The notes beneath the pieces are model-generated. The model made no database searches and was not told the origin of the DNA. It saw only the letters and a list, made by a program, of their open reading frames with translations. This document shows, one piece after another, positions 8,693 through 17,547 of a DNA stretch of 64,000 nucleotides. Every line of letters begins with the position of its first letter. Within the stretch, counting starts at the first letter, position 1. The stretch comes from Nostoc sp. UHCC 0870. Its GTDB lineage: Bacteria > Cyanobacteriota > Cyanobacteriia > Cyanobacteriales > Nostocaceae. The translations under genes and the position numbers were made by a program. The stretch covers positions 636,501 through 700,500 of the forward strand of contig NZ_CP091913.1 of assembly GCF_022063185.1 (NCBI RefSeq). The letters run 5' to 3'.

Positions 8693-8796
8693 GTTCGTAG
8701 TCAGGATTTTAGTCCTGATATTTTTCGGGTAGCGTTTTGTTATACATATTCAACAAATCTCTCCTAGAAGAAAGGACTAAAGTCCTTACTACAAAC
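8693..8796. repeat. MITE-like element (GTAGTAAGGACTTTAG family), overlaps a gene end
   Basis: The left end GTTCGTAGTCAGGATTTTAG and the right end, the reverse complement of GTTTGTAGTAAGGACTTTAG, are imperfect inverted repeats about 23 bp long. The same ends recur at 60948-61143. The right end supplies the stop codon and last residues of the FHA-protein gene on the minus strand. Confidence 0.7.
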
Positions 8797-9529
8797 CAAC
8801 ATTAAAGTTTGTTGGTTGTTGAAAATATCTGTCTAAAATTTCTGATTTTTGCTGTTCATGTAAACCATCCCGCCCGTATTCTAATCTACCCCAAGCACAA
8901 TCTAGAGAAATTTGTAAAGTCTCATCAAGGTTTGCTAGTTCAACTTGCTCTTGACAAGCAGTATTATCACTTAATTTCTGTTGTTTAATATCTGCTGGTA
9001 GTGGAATTAATTGGGCGAGTAAATCGGTTGGTAATGTTGGTAAAATACGACTTTGATGACTTAAGAAGAAATTAAAAGTCAAGCTTCCTAAACGAATGCG
9101 ATCGCCATCTTTAAGTTTGACTGGTTGATAGACAGTTTCACCATTGACAGAAGAACCATTTGTACTGTGAAAATCTACTAAGTAAAAGCCTTGATTCTCA
9201 ATGTACTGAATGGCGGCGTGATAACGAGATAAATGTTGATCATCAGTGCGTATACCATTACTGCGATCGCGGCCTATTGTCCAAACCTGTTGCTGTTGTT
9301 GGAGAGTTTGCGTCTGATTGTTACACAGATTAGTAATCACATAAACAGATGAATCATCTACAACGCCCTGCACATAACGCAATTTTAGCTCTGTCAATGA
9401 AGGCTGATAGATATTTTCTAGCTGAAGAATTTCATCTAGAAGATGACCATGACGTTCATATAAAGCTAGAAATACCTGATACAAATTTAAACGCCGCTCT
9501 AGTTCCTGGTTTTTAAAATTGGTTTTCAT
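8789..9529 (-). CDS. FHA domain protein (246 aa)
   Basis: The forkhead-associated domain spans about 80-165. It has the conserved GR at 86-87 (TIGRDRSNGI), SRYH at 101-104 and STNGSSVNG at 122-130, so the phosphothreonine-binding residues are intact. The N-terminal 70 residues are helical and not recognised. The C-terminal 60 residues are of unknown function, and the last codons lie in a MITE-like repeat. FHA proteins read out Ser/Thr kinase signals. A Ser/Thr kinase is encoded next to it on the same strand, 335 bases away, which makes a functional link plausible but unproven. There is no membrane segment. Confidence 0.9.
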   Translation of the reverse strand: MKTNFKNQELERRLNLYQVFLALYERHGHLLDEILQLENIYQPSLTELKLRYVQGVVDDSSVYVITNLCNNQTQTLQQQQQVWTIGRDRSNGIRTDDQHLSRYHAAIQYIENQGFYLVDFHSTNGSSVNGETVYQPVKLKDGDRIRLGSLTFNFFLSHQSRILPTLPTDLLAQLIPLPADIKQQKLSDNTACQEQVELANLDETLQISLDCAWGRLEYGRDGLHEQQKSEILDRYFQQPTNFNVGL

Positions 9530-9864
9530 AACTGCAATACTTAAAGCTATTTTTAATAGAACTTATTCCTTAATATTATGATAAATTATTGACAGCTAAT
9601 TTTCACAGGTGATTTTTATAAAAACTTTAATAAAAGCAACTATTTCTTGTATAGAATAATTGTTCTAAATTTACAAGAAATAATATTACCTTGAAGCAAG
9701 AAAAATATATTATGTGAACAATACATTGTTGGGTTACTCTACGAGTTCCCCTAGCCTTCCGCAGGAAAGGCTGCGCCTACCTTCCTCAACCCAACCAATA
9801 CTCTTATCAGAACAGTATTTACCTGTCACCTGTCACCTGTCACCTATTCCCTCCGTTTTTCACA
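9530..9864. other. Intergenic region with heptamer repeats
   Basis: No gene is seen. The left part is AT-rich and presumably holds the promoter of the FHA gene. A small palindromic repeat (CCTTCCGCAGGAAAGG) lies at about 9757-9772. A tandem TGTCACC heptamer array, about three copies, occupies 9821-9845. Confidence 0.6.
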
Positions 9865-11484
9865 TCACAATAAACCCCGTTTACCATTGGGGCGTACCGT
9901 CATCCAATTAGTCTTAGCTAATGCTAGTTGTTCATCAGAAATTTTTGCCCCGGTGAGATTAGCACCACATAAATTCGCGCCTCGGAGATTAGCATTAGTG
10001 AGATAAGCATTACTGAGGTCTGCACCTCGTAGGTCTGCGCCTTCTAAATCTGCATGATTTAAGTAAGCTTTAGTGAGATTAGCATCCTTTAAATTGGCAC
10101 GAGTTAAACTAGCTCTACCAAAATCGCTATTGTGGAGATTAGCTCCTTGAAGATTAGTATTTTGGAATTGACAAGAATGGAAATTGGTAGATGATAAGTC
10201 TACACCTTGGAGATTGAGCAAGTTTAAATTATGTAGAGCAAAATCTCGTCTTCCCTTCAAATAGGCTGTTAGTAAAGTTTGGGTATCTAGTCTACGTCCA
10301 ACTTTAGATTTGGGGCTTTGCGAACTATTGCTGTTGCTATTAGCTGGCGTTGTTGCTTTAGCAGGTGGAACTCCTTGTCGTGTCCCTCCACCATCTAATC
10401 GAGTTCCATCGCCGATTTTGGCGCGTCTAGCTCGAATGGCGGCTGCTACCTGTGCTACCCCTAAGCCTGTAGCCCCAACAGAAGGGTTGCTATGCAAAAC
10501 CGCAGAATCTTCTGGGCGATGGTATGTTGGCTCTTTAGGATTAGGATCTGATTTAACTAGCAATCCACCAGCCAAGCTTTCTAAATATGGCTCTAGCTCC
10601 AATGCTTTGAGAACTTCTGTAGCTGAATGATAGCGATTGCGAACAGAGATTTCTAACATTTTTCGCAGAACAAGGATCAAGTGGTCACTGGCTTGTACTA
10701 AATGTTCCCACATGACTTCACCCGTGTTGGGATTGTAATCTAGGTCTTTGGGAGTTTTACCAGTTAGAAGATAAACACAGGTGACTCCAAGTGCATAAAT
10801 ATCACTAGCGTAAACTGGACGCATCGCCATTTGCTCTGGAGGTGCGAAACCAGGAGTACCAATTGAATATGCAGTTAGGGCTGTATGTCCTGATTGGTTG
10901 CTTGTCGCTTGAGTCACTTGGTTTTTAACCGCGCCAAAGTCAATGAGTACCATTCTCGAATCTTGAGAACGGCGAATTAAGTTGGCTGGCTTGATATCAC
11001 GGTGAATTACCTTTTGATCGTGGATGTATTTTAATAAAGGGAGAGTTTCGCTTAAAAATTGCTTGACACCCGCTTCGCTAAAAGTACCATTCAGTTTCAC
11101 CTCTTGCTGGAGGGTCGAACCGCTAATATATTCCTGAACTAAGTAAAACTGTTCTTGCTCCTCAAAATAGTCTAACAATCGTGGTATTTGGGGATGATTC
11201 CCAATTTTGCCAAGGGTGTTGGCTTCTCGCGCGAACAGTTCTCGCGCCATATGCAAAACCTGGGGTGCTGTGGTTGAAAGACGTAGTTGCTTGATTACGC
11301 AACTTGGTTCTCCTGGCAAAATTTCGTCACGGGCTAAAAAGGTTGCGCCAAAGCCACCCTGACCTAATGGCTTCAATACCCGATAGCGATCGCGCAACAG
11401 TAATTGTGACCCACAAGCTTCACACCTTTGGCTATATGCTACATTCTCTGGATTAGGACAGGTCGGATTTATGCAATAGCTCAT
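9865..11484 (-). CDS. Ser/Thr protein kinase with N-terminal Cys motif and C-terminal pentapeptide repeats (SpkB-like, 539 aa)
   Basis: An N-terminal zinc-ribbon-like motif has Cys4, Cys9, Cys21 and Cys24. The kinase domain follows: glycine loop GQGGFGATF at 41-49, Lys65 in CVIKQL, HRDIKPANL at 161-169, DFG at 182-184 and GTPGFAPPEQ as the activation/P+1 segment. All catalytic residues are present. A proline/serine-rich linker (about 310-400) leads to a pentapeptide-repeat domain at about 420-525 (A(N/D)LXX units). This architecture matches the cyanobacterial SpkB type, whose cysteine motif has been implicated in activity. It is a cytoplasmic kinase without membrane segments. Its substrates are unknown; the FHA protein downstream on the same strand is a candidate reader. 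Confidence 0.93.
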   Translation of the reverse strand: MSYCINPTCPNPENVAYSQRCEACGSQLLLRDRYRVLKPLGQGGFGATFLARDEILPGEPSCVIKQLRLSTTAPQVLHMARELFAREANTLGKIGNHPQIPRLLDYFEEQEQFYLVQEYISGSTLQQEVKLNGTFSEAGVKQFLSETLPLLKYIHDQKVIHRDIKPANLIRRSQDSRMVLIDFGAVKNQVTQATSNQSGHTALTAYSIGTPGFAPPEQMAMRPVYASDIYALGVTCVYLLTGKTPKDLDYNPNTGEVMWEHLVQASDHLILVLRKMLEISVRNRYHSATEVLKALELEPYLESLAGGLLVKSDPNPKEPTYHRPEDSAVLHSNPSVGATGLGVAQVAAAIRARRAKIGDGTRLDGGGTRQGVPPAKATTPANSNSNSSQSPKSKVGRRLDTQTLLTAYLKGRRDFALHNLNLLNLQGVDLSSTNFHSCQFQNTNLQGANLHNSDFGRASLTRANLKDANLTKAYLNHADLEGADLRGADLSNAYLTNANLRGANLCGANLTGAKISDEQLALAKTNWMTVRPNGKRGLL

Positions 11485-11896
11485 GCACTGTTAACTCGCT
11501 GCACGAAATAATAACCGGTAGCGTTACACTCTACTTTCAATTATTGAGACTTAAAGTCAACTCTTGCTAGGTAACTTTTGCGGTAAATCCTTTAAAGAGT
11601 TGCTAAAGTTGAATCTGGTTTATGTAAAGCAATTATCAGGCTAAACAATTTATTATACTTGTACTTCTAAATAGTGTCGAGTCTCTATCTTGTGTTTAAA
11701 TCAACGACTGCGATCGCATTTTTTGTACGTAATAAAATTCTACATTCGCTCATTTTAATTTATTTTTCAATATAAAGTCTACGTGTTATTACTTAATAAA
11801 AACCTCTGAGCTATTTGGATTCAAGTTTTTGATCTGATTAAGCAAATACTTACACTTTATTACTCAATATTTATATTAAAATATATAAATAATACA
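11485..11896. other. Divergent promoter region between kinase and smtA
   Basis: About 410 bases of AT-rich sequence with one HIP1-like site (GCGATCGC at about 11710) and no open frame. It presumably contains the kinase promoter. Confidence 0.5.
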
Positions 11897-11910
11897 TGAA
11901 TATATGTTCA
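11897..11910 (+). promoter_or_regulatory. SmtB/ArsR-type operator upstream of smtA
   Basis: TGAATATATGTTCA is an inverted repeat (TGAA-N6-TTCA) 40 bases before the smtA start. It has the core expected of SmtB/ZiaR family zinc-sensing repressors. No regulator gene is adjacent, so the repressor would act in trans. The assignment rests on sequence form and position. Confidence 0.6.
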
Positions 11911-11950
11911 GGTATTGTAGTGTAATTACAGGAATATCTGGGAGAAAAAT

Positions 11951-12112
11951 ATGACAACCGTAAATCAAATGAAATGCGCCTGTCCCAATTGCCTGTGCAT
12001 CGTTTCAGTTGAGGATGCAATCAACAAGGACGGGAAATACTACTGTTCTGAAGGCTGTGCAGAAGGGCATAAAACCATCCAAGGATGCAATCACAAAGGA
12101 TGTGGCTGTTGA
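11951..12112 (+). CDS. smtA: Bacterial metallothionein SmtA (53 aa)
   Basis: This small gene encodes a 53-residue protein beginning MTTVNQMKCACPNCLC, continuing with YYCSEGCAEGH and ending GCNHKGCGC. It has nine cysteines plus two histidines, in the spacing of cyanobacterial SmtA. That protein binds a four-zinc cluster and buffers zinc and cadmium in the cytoplasm. The length fits the family (about 52-56). The start has a GGGAGAAA purine-rich element just upstream and an SmtB-type operator at 11897. The gene stands alone, without an adjacent smtB. Confidence 0.95.
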   Translation: MTTVNQMKCACPNCLCIVSVEDAINKDGKYYCSEGCAEGHKTIQGCNHKGCGC

Positions 12113-12251
12113 TTAGTGCTGAAATGAAAGTGCTGTTAGCAGTAGCGGGATGTTGAGCAGTGTTCTAAGTAGAACATACTCAGCACCGGCTAAAAGCCTA
12201 GCTACCGCTACCGCTAACACTACTCAGCACTCAGCACTCACTACTCAGCAC
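12113..12251. repeat. Inverted repeat and ACTCAGC heptamer array
   Basis: GCTGTTAGCAGTAGCGG and its imperfect complement CCGCTACCGCTAACAC fold into a long stem-loop. They are followed by tandem CACTCAG-type heptamers at about 12219-12251. This separates the convergent smtA and hemL genes. Confidence 0.6.
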
Positions 12252-13550
12252 TTACAGATTAGATAATACATCTCGTGCGATCGCGATCGTTTGGTCAATA
12301 TCTTCTTCAGTGTGAGCTAAAGAAGTAAAACCAGCCTCAAACTGAGAAGGGGCTAAATAAACACCGCGCTCTAACATACCGCGATGGAAACGGCCAAATT
12401 TCGCTGTATCTGACTTTTTGGCATCTTCATAGTTATGTACAGGCCCAGAAGTAAAGAATAAGCCGAACATCGCGCTAATGTTACCGCCGCAAACTGCATG
12501 ACCAGTTTCTTGAGCCGCTTTTAGTAAGCCATCTGCCAGCCTTTTAGTGATTCGCTCCAGATACTCATAACTACCAGGCTTTTGCAACAATTCCAAGGTT
12601 TTAATTCCCGCAGTCATCGCTAGGGGATTTCCCGAAAGAGTTCCGGCTTGATATACAGGGCCAGCCGGGGCAATCATGGACATAATATCGCGGCGACCAC
12701 CGTAAGCACCTACCGGCAGTCCACCACCAATGACTTTACCCATAGTGGTTAAATCTGGTGTGATGCCAAATTTCTCTTGTGCGCCACCATAGGCAATACG
12801 GAAACCTGTCATGACTTCATCAAACACGAGTAACGCTCCATGCTCATGAGTCAGTTCTCGCAGTCCTTCTAAAAAGCCAGCATCGGGTGTAATAAATCCG
12901 GCGTTACCCACAACGGGTTCTAGAATCACACCAGAAATCTGATCGGGGTTTTGTTCAAATAAAGCTTTAACTGCTTCTAGGTCGTTATATGGGGCGGTAA
13001 GAGTGCTGACAGTCGCTGACTTGGGTACACCTGGAGAATCAGGTAAACCCAGGGTGGCTACACCTGAGCCTGCTTTGACTAAGAACATATCAGCGTGTCC
13101 GTGATAGCAGCCTTCAAATTTGATGACTTTCTCACGGTTAGTAAAAGCCCGCATCAGCCGGAGGACAGCCATACAAGCTTCTGTGCCAGAGTTGACGAAT
13201 CTCACCATTTCGATGCTAGGAACGGCAGCAATTACCATTTCTGCCAGGACATTTTCTAGCACTGAAGGCGCACCGAAGCTAGTACCTTTTTCTAAAGCTT
13301 CATGGAGTGCGCTAATCACTTCTGGGTGAGCGTGACCACAAATAGCTGGCCCCCAAGTGCCTACATAGTCGATGTATTGGTTGCCATCTACATCCCAAAT
13401 ATATGCGCCCTTTACCCGATCAAAAACGATGGGTTGTCCGCCTACAGATTTAAAGGCACGAACTGGGGAACTTACTCCGCCTGGCATCAGGTTTTGAGCA
13501 GCAGCAAAAACTTCTTGTGATTTTGTGGTTTTAATTGTGGTATTTACCAA
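12252..13550 (-). CDS. hemL: Glutamate-1-semialdehyde 2,1-aminomutase (432 aa)
   Basis: It converts glutamate-1-semialdehyde to 5-aminolevulinate, the last step of the C5 route to haem, chlorophyll and bilins. It is a class III PLP aminotransferase fold. The Schiff-base lysine is Lys272 in [18 protein letters not shown]. The PLP-binding [10 protein letters not shown] is at 242-251, and [16 protein letters not shown] (about 120-135) is the cofactor phosphate region. The start has AGGAGAAAACC upstream. The length is standard. It is a single gene; acsF, another tetrapyrrole gene, lies 31 kb away. Confidence 0.98.
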   Translation of the reverse strand: MVNTTIKTTKSQEVFAAAQNLMPGGVSSPVRAFKSVGGQPIVFDRVKGAYIWDVDGNQYIDYVGTWGPAICGHAHPEVISALHEALEKGTSFGAPSVLENVLAEMVIAAVPSIEMVRFVNSGTEACMAVLRLMRAFTNREKVIKFEGCYHGHADMFLVKAGSGVATLGLPDSPGVPKSATVSTLTAPYNDLEAVKALFEQNPDQISGVILEPVVGNAGFITPDAGFLEGLRELTHEHGALLVFDEVMTGFRIAYGGAQEKFGITPDLTTMGKVIGGGLPVGAYGGRRDIMSMIAPAGPVYQAGTLSGNPLAMTAGIKTLELLQKPGSYEYLERITKRLADGLLKAAQETGHAVCGGNISAMFGLFFTSGPVHNYEDAKKSDTAKFGRFHRGMLERGVYLAPSQFEAGFTSLAHTEEDIDQTIAIARDVLSNL

Positions 13551-13659
13551 GGTTTTCTCCTATCAGTGGGCATTCAAAAAAAGCTCTATCTTAGGATAGG
13601 GTTAAATTTTGCCTAGAACTTCTATCGTATAAAATTAACAGAACAAAAAAAATAACAAT

Positions 13660-13854
13660 ATGTTATACAAGTCGAATCAAGACTTGCCTTTAGAGATCCG
13701 TAGCAAACTATCTGAGGCATCTCAAGACCTTTATCGGGCAGCTTTTAACTCGGCAATTCATTGGTATGGTGAAGTTTCTAAGGCTCATCATGTTGCGTCA
13801 AGTGCTGTGAGAATGCAGTCGGCTATGCAAAGGGATGTTGTTTTACAAAAATGA
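13660..13854 (+). CDS. ChaB-like small protein (64 aa)
   Basis: The protein begins MLYKSNQDLPLEIRSKLSEA, with a following LYRAAFNSAIHWYGE. It matches the ChaB fold pattern (LP..v...lp..aq.iy..AFNsA...Y). ChaB proteins are short, soluble and usually annotated as cation transport regulators, with no well-established mechanism. There is no chaA-type antiporter beside it. The ATG lies about 110 bases from the divergent hemL start, so the two share an intergenic region. Confidence 0.75.
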   Translation: MLYKSNQDLPLEIRSKLSEASQDLYRAAFNSAIHWYGEVSKAHHVASSAVRMQSAMQRDVVLQK

Positions 13855-13952
13855 TAAATATATTGTGTGGAAAAATCATACCAGTTGAACTATTGATAAT
13901 GGTATCGTGAAACCAGACATCATTAGATTTACTTTAGAGCAAATTAGCTGGT

Positions 13953-14603
13953 ATGTTTTCTACCGATTCAAACTCATTGCACAACGCCATCCCCGTTGAA
14001 GAAATCCGCTACGATGAACGGGGTTTAGTGCCGGCAATTGTCCAAGATTACCTGGATGGCACGGTGTTAATGATGGCGTGGATGAATCAGGAATCGTTAC
14101 AAAAGACTTTAGACACAAAAGAAACGTGGTTTTGGAGTCGTTCCCGTCAGGAATTATGGCACAAGGGGGCGACATCTGGGCATATCCAAAAAGTGCAAAG
14201 TATTCGTTATGACTGCGATAGTGATGCTTTGCTAATTGGGGTAGAGCAACTAGGAGATATTGCTTGTCATACAGGCGAACGCAGTTGTTTTCATCAAGTG
14301 GAAGGACAAATCACTGCACCACCTGGGGACACATTATCGCAGGTGTTTCAGGTAATATGCGATCGCCGCGATCACCCTAATGAAAGTTCTTATACCTGCA
14401 AGTTATTTGCTGGTGGTGATAACAAGATTTTAAAGAAAATTGGGGAAGAATCGGCTGAGGTCGTGATGGCGTTTAAGGATGATGAGCCGGACGCGATCGC
14501 CGGTGAAGTCGCAGATTTGATATATCATACAATGGTTGCCTTAGCTCACCATCAAGTAGATTTAAAGGCTGTTTATCGCAAGCTGCAAGAACGTCGGCGT
14601 TAG
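13953..14603 (+). CDS. hisIE: Bifunctional phosphoribosyl-AMP cyclohydrolase / phosphoribosyl-ATP pyrophosphatase (216 aa)
   Basis: It catalyses the second and third steps of histidine synthesis. The HisI half (about 10-120) has [10 protein letters not shown], the metal site DCDSDALL and CHTGERSCF. The HisE half (about 125-216) has [20 protein letters not shown] and [13 protein letters not shown]. Both domains are full length. The start is an ATG following GCTGGT with a weak ribosome-binding site. It is a single gene, as is usual for scattered his genes in cyanobacteria. Confidence 0.97.
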   Translation: MFSTDSNSLHNAIPVEEIRYDERGLVPAIVQDYLDGTVLMMAWMNQESLQKTLDTKETWFWSRSRQELWHKGATSGHIQKVQSIRYDCDSDALLIGVEQLGDIACHTGERSCFHQVEGQITAPPGDTLSQVFQVICDRRDHPNESSYTCKLFAGGDNKILKKIGEESAEVVMAFKDDEPDAIAGEVADLIYHTMVALAHHQVDLKAVYRKLQERRR

Positions 14604-14608
14604 GAAGT

Positions 14609-14668
14609 AGTGATAGGGGACAGGGGACTGGGGACTGGGGACTGGGGACTGGGGACTGGGGACTGGGA
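14609..14668. repeat. GGGGACT heptamer tandem array
   Basis: About six consecutive GGGGACT (CTGGGGA) units follow the hisIE stop, a typical short tandemly repeated repetitive sequence of heterocyst-forming cyanobacteria. Confidence 0.85.
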
Positions 14669-15098
14669 ACAGGTGATAATTTTGTAATTCTTATCATTGA
14701 GTCAAATTTTCCTCACTGATTCCACAGGGTTTCCACAGGGATTTTAGGAGTTTTCCACAGATGGTCTACGAGGGGATAGGCACTTGCTGGCTTACTGGGG
14801 ATTTTTGATTCACGGTGTGAATAAACTGGATGGACTGAGTTTATATTAAGTAATGTAACGAAAATATAGCTAAAATACTGATTATTCCGTTTGCTTTTAT
14901 TTTTTATACAATCGTTTTTAACATTTCGCAGCATTGACAAACCTACCCCCTCTTGTCGCACAATGATGCGACTAGGTTTTATAGGTTGTGCAAACGTTGA
15001 CATCAAAACTTACCTCTGAGGTTAGTGTAGATGTTGTCTAAAACTGCTTTACGCCAAGCGATAGTTCGTTTTAACTGAACTTACAGAAGGAAAATCTC
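14669..15098. other. Intergenic region with a cluster of DnaA-box-like motifs
   Basis: No gene is supported here. At 14719-14760 three same-orientation motifs, ATTCCACAG, GTTTCCACAG and TTTTCCACAG, resemble the cyanobacterial DnaA box TTTTCCACA. The region to the right is AT-rich and holds the promoter of the DUF2811 gene. The reverse-strand frame of 97 codons here lacks any recognisable features. Confidence 0.5.
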
Positions 15099-15296
15099 AT
15101 GAACGCAACAGTTAGTATTTTTACAGAAATCCCCGAAACTCTTCATGAATCACTGAAAACTTACTTAGAAGCCCATCCTGATTGGGATCAAAATCGGGTA
15201 CTGACAGCAGCACTATCATTGTTTTTGCTGCAAAATGGAGACAGCGATCGCCGTGCTGCCCGTGTTTATTTAGAAACTTTGTTCCATCACTGCTAG
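15099..15296 (+). CDS. DUF2811 family protein (65 aa)
   Basis: The small protein begins MNATVSIFTEIPETLHESLK, with YLEAHPDWDQNRVLTAALSL and a short basic tail. It has the usual size and sequence of the cyanobacterial DUF2811 family, whose function is unknown. The helical LTAALSLFLLQNG and small size recall a ribbon-helix-helix-like fold, but that is only an impression. A clear ribosome-binding site (AGAAGGAAAA) lies 7-8 bases upstream of the ATG. The gene is monocistronic. Confidence 0.85.
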   Translation: MNATVSIFTEIPETLHESLKTYLEAHPDWDQNRVLTAALSLFLLQNGDSDRRAARVYLETLFHHC

Positions 15297-15468
15297 TTTA
15301 AAAATGTTTTGTACCGATTTGCCAAAGGTTCTGTACCATTGAACTCTTCTGTGCTGGTATGAACGGTACTAAGTAATTCAAAATTCAAAGTTGGTAATAC
15401 AAAAATTTGGGCATGGTATACCATGCCCACTAATTATTCATACATAAATTAGGATGCTGGAAAAGAAC

Positions 15469-16185
15469 TCAAGGATTGGTTTCTAACTGGGAATGAGTTG
15501 GACATTCAAATTTATAACCAACTCCACGTACAGTCTGAATTAATGCTGGTTGGCTAGCATCGACTTCAATCTTTTTGCGAATTTGGCCAATATGCACGTC
15601 TACAACACGCTGATCACCTACATATTCATAGTCCCAAACTTCTTGAATCAGTTCTGCACGTCGCCAAACTCGACCAGGATGACTAGCTAAAAAATGTAAC
15701 AAATCAAATTCCAAAGCTGTTAAGGGTACAGATTGGCTATTCAGCGTCACCTCTCGCCGGACTGGATCGATCATCAATTTCTCAAATAGCAAGCGTTTCT
15801 GTTCGGCGGTAGTCACTACCCTCTGTCGTCTCAAAATAGCTGCTACTCTGACTTCAAGTTCTCCCAAGCCAAATGGCTTGGTGAGATAGTCATCAGCACC
15901 TTTGGCAAAACCGCGAATCTTGTCAGTCTCATCTGTACGGCTAGTCAGCATGAGAACAAAAACACCATTACGACTTTGCATTTCTTGACAGAGGTTAAAC
16001 CCAATTACGTCTGGCAAATTGACATCAAGAATTACCAAATCTGGGTTAAATTGCTCAAATAATGACAAGGCGGTCTTTCCATCCTCAGCAGCTTCTACCT
16101 GATAGCTTTGCTTTAACAAAAAGCGTTGGATTAAATTCCGCACCGCCGGGTCGTCATCAACTACAAGTATCTTGGCAGCAGCCAT
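15469..16185 (-). CDS. OmpR/PhoB-family response regulator (238 aa)
   Basis: An N-terminal receiver domain has the acidic pair in VVDDDPAV, the phospho-acceptor aspartate in LVILDVNLPD and the conserved lysine in YLTKPF. A C-terminal winged-helix DNA-binding domain follows (LTALEFDLLHFLASHPGRVW; VVDVHIGQIRKKI; IQTVRGVGYKF). I start at the ATG at 16185 (MAAAKILVVDDD), because AAAGAGATGG lies at a proper distance; upstream TTG 16203 and ATG 16191 are possible. No histidine kinase is adjacent, so it is an orphan. It is closely similar to the regulator at 50912-51616 along its whole length, which points to paralogy. Confidence 0.93.
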   Translation of the reverse strand: MAAAKILVVDDDPAVRNLIQRFLLKQSYQVEAAEDGKTALSLFEQFNPDLVILDVNLPDVIGFNLCQEMQSRNGVFVLMLTSRTDETDKIRGFAKGADDYLTKPFGLGELEVRVAAILRRQRVVTTAEQKRLLFEKLMIDPVRREVTLNSQSVPLTALEFDLLHFLASHPGRVWRRAELIQEVWDYEYVGDQRVVDVHIGQIRKKIEVDASQPALIQTVRGVGYKFECPTHSQLETNP

Positions 16186-16876
16186 GACCATCTCTTTACA
16201 CAAAAATAAATTTATTTAAGATTAACAGCAGTGTTGCGTAAAACGCAGTTATCACTGGGGGATGATGAAAGGAGCTAAAAGGCTCAGAAGTTAATTTCCT
16301 GATTTTCCAAATGATAGTGTAATCAAGATGCTGGACAAATATACTAGAAAAGAATTTGGTAACTATTTTTACAGCTTAATGTATATCCTGTCATGAGAAA
16401 CTTATATGTCCAGCTACCCAATAATAGGCTATTAGCGACAGATCATTTATTCTGCCTGGAAACTTCCCTCTATTAATTCAGTGGAGATTTAAAACTTTTC
16501 AATTTTAAATCTTTATGTGGATAGATACCACTACTTAGGTTAGAGCTAAATCATGGAAATGTCCTCAAGTTACGGTAAAGTGGTAAATCTGAAGCCGAAA
16601 AAATCTTTTGCGAAAAATTACATTCTTTAGGTATTCCCAGTTCAAATTCTAGGTTAGAGCTAGAATTGGTCAACGACATGAGGGTATACACGGAGTTATA
16701 ACAATATGTTAAAGTGGCTATAGCTGAAATTCCTGGGTTAATCTGACTAACGCGTGCTACTATCCTGGTAGAGCATAAAATTCGGTCGATAGTTTTGTCT
16801 TCGATCAAATTAAAATCTAAAATTGTTATTCTGCAACAAAAAATTGCCTCTGACTAAGGCTGAAGTATAAACTCCC
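16186..16876. other. 690-bp intergenic region, possibly with a degraded coding remnant
   Basis: No intact gene is convincing. On the plus strand around 16590-16855 a frame interrupted by stops gives peptide-like stretches (EKLHSLGIPSSNSRLELELV, then LVEHKIRSIVLSSIKLKSK). This could be a decayed gene, but I cannot assign it. The minus-strand open frame over the same bases lacks features. The part next to 16185 presumably holds the regulator promoter. Confidence 0.4.
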
Positions 16877-17488
16877 ATGAGCGATCAAAATCCCTACGAA
16901 AAACTTGGGGTATCAGAAGATGCTAGCTTCGATGAGATTCAGGACGCTCGCAATCGCCTGATGGAGCAATGTAGCGGCGATGCCAAGAGTGTAGAAATCG
17001 TTGAGGCAGCTTACGATGCGATTTTAATGGATCGCTTACGGATGCGCCAGGAAGGAAAAATCAAAGTGCCAGAGCGTATCCGCTTCCCAGAATTGAGGAT
17101 ACAATCAGCTCCGAAAGAAAGTCCCACTCCTCGTGAGCAGTCACCTGCATGGCTGCAAAATATTCTGGATCAGCCCACAACGGCAGATGTGCTTTTACCC
17201 GGTGCTTGGTATGTGGGTTTGAGTGCAGTTAGCATTTTTACAGGTAATCAGGTTTTGCAGCTGGCCTTAGTGGTTGGGGTAGGAGTTAGTATTTTCTTTC
17301 TCAATCGCAAAGAAGGTAGATTTGGCCGAGCAGTTTTGTTTACTCTAGTTGGGCTAATTATTGGCTTAATTGCTGGAGGATTAATTGCTGGCTGGCTATT
17401 ACCACAAGTACCATATCTCTCAGCTAATCAGTTTTCCACTGTACTGACGTTTATATTGTTGTGGTTAGTTAGTAGTTTTTTGCGTTAA
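16877..17488 (+). CDS. CPP1-like J-domain-related membrane protein (203 aa)
   Basis: The N-terminal J-like region (MSDQNPYEKLGVSEDASFDE to about residue 70) lacks the HPD tripeptide of true DnaJ proteins. Three or four hydrophobic segments follow from about 110 to 200 (LPGAWYVGLSAVSIF; VLQLALVVGVGVSIFFL; AVLFTLVGLIIGLIAGGLIA; FSTVLTFILLWLVSSFL). This is the layout of the cyanobacterial and plastid CPP1-like family; the plant member stabilises protochlorophyllide oxidoreductase. In this organism a chaperone-like role at thylakoid or plasma membranes is inferred. The ATG is at 16877, and a terminator follows the stop. Confidence 0.88.
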   Translation: MSDQNPYEKLGVSEDASFDEIQDARNRLMEQCSGDAKSVEIVEAAYDAILMDRLRMRQEGKIKVPERIRFPELRIQSAPKESPTPREQSPAWLQNILDQPTTADVLLPGAWYVGLSAVSIFTGNQVLQLALVVGVGVSIFFLNRKEGRFGRAVLFTLVGLIIGLIAGGLIAGWLLPQVPYLSANQFSTVLTFILLWLVSSFLR

Positions 17489-17513
17489 GTACAATTCTCA
17501 ATCTAACTCAACC

Positions 17514-17544
17514 AAAAACCCCTTCTATTCAGGAAGGGGTTTTT
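17514..17544. terminator. Bidirectional intrinsic terminator
   Basis: AAAAACCCCTTC (17514-17525) pairs with GGAAGGGGTTTTT (17532-17544) over a 6-base loop. The A-run and T-run on the two sides allow it to serve both convergent genes. Confidence 0.85.
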
Positions 17545-17547
17545 AGT

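Noticed and set aside
9714..9911. 65-codon plus-strand open frame at 9714-9911
   Set aside because: Starts with GTG in an AT-rich region, runs through heptamers and overlaps the end of the kinase gene; no coding signature.
10310..10630. 106-codon plus-strand frame inside the kinase gene
   Set aside because: It is a shadow of the low-complexity linker of the kinase on the other strand.
14713..15006. 97-codon minus-strand frame in the gap after hisIE
   Set aside because: Sequence has no recognisable domain and overlaps the DnaA-box-like cluster and a promoter region.
16551..16808. 85-codon minus-strand frame
   Set aside because: No domain, no ribosome-binding site and lies opposite a possible decayed plus-strand frame.
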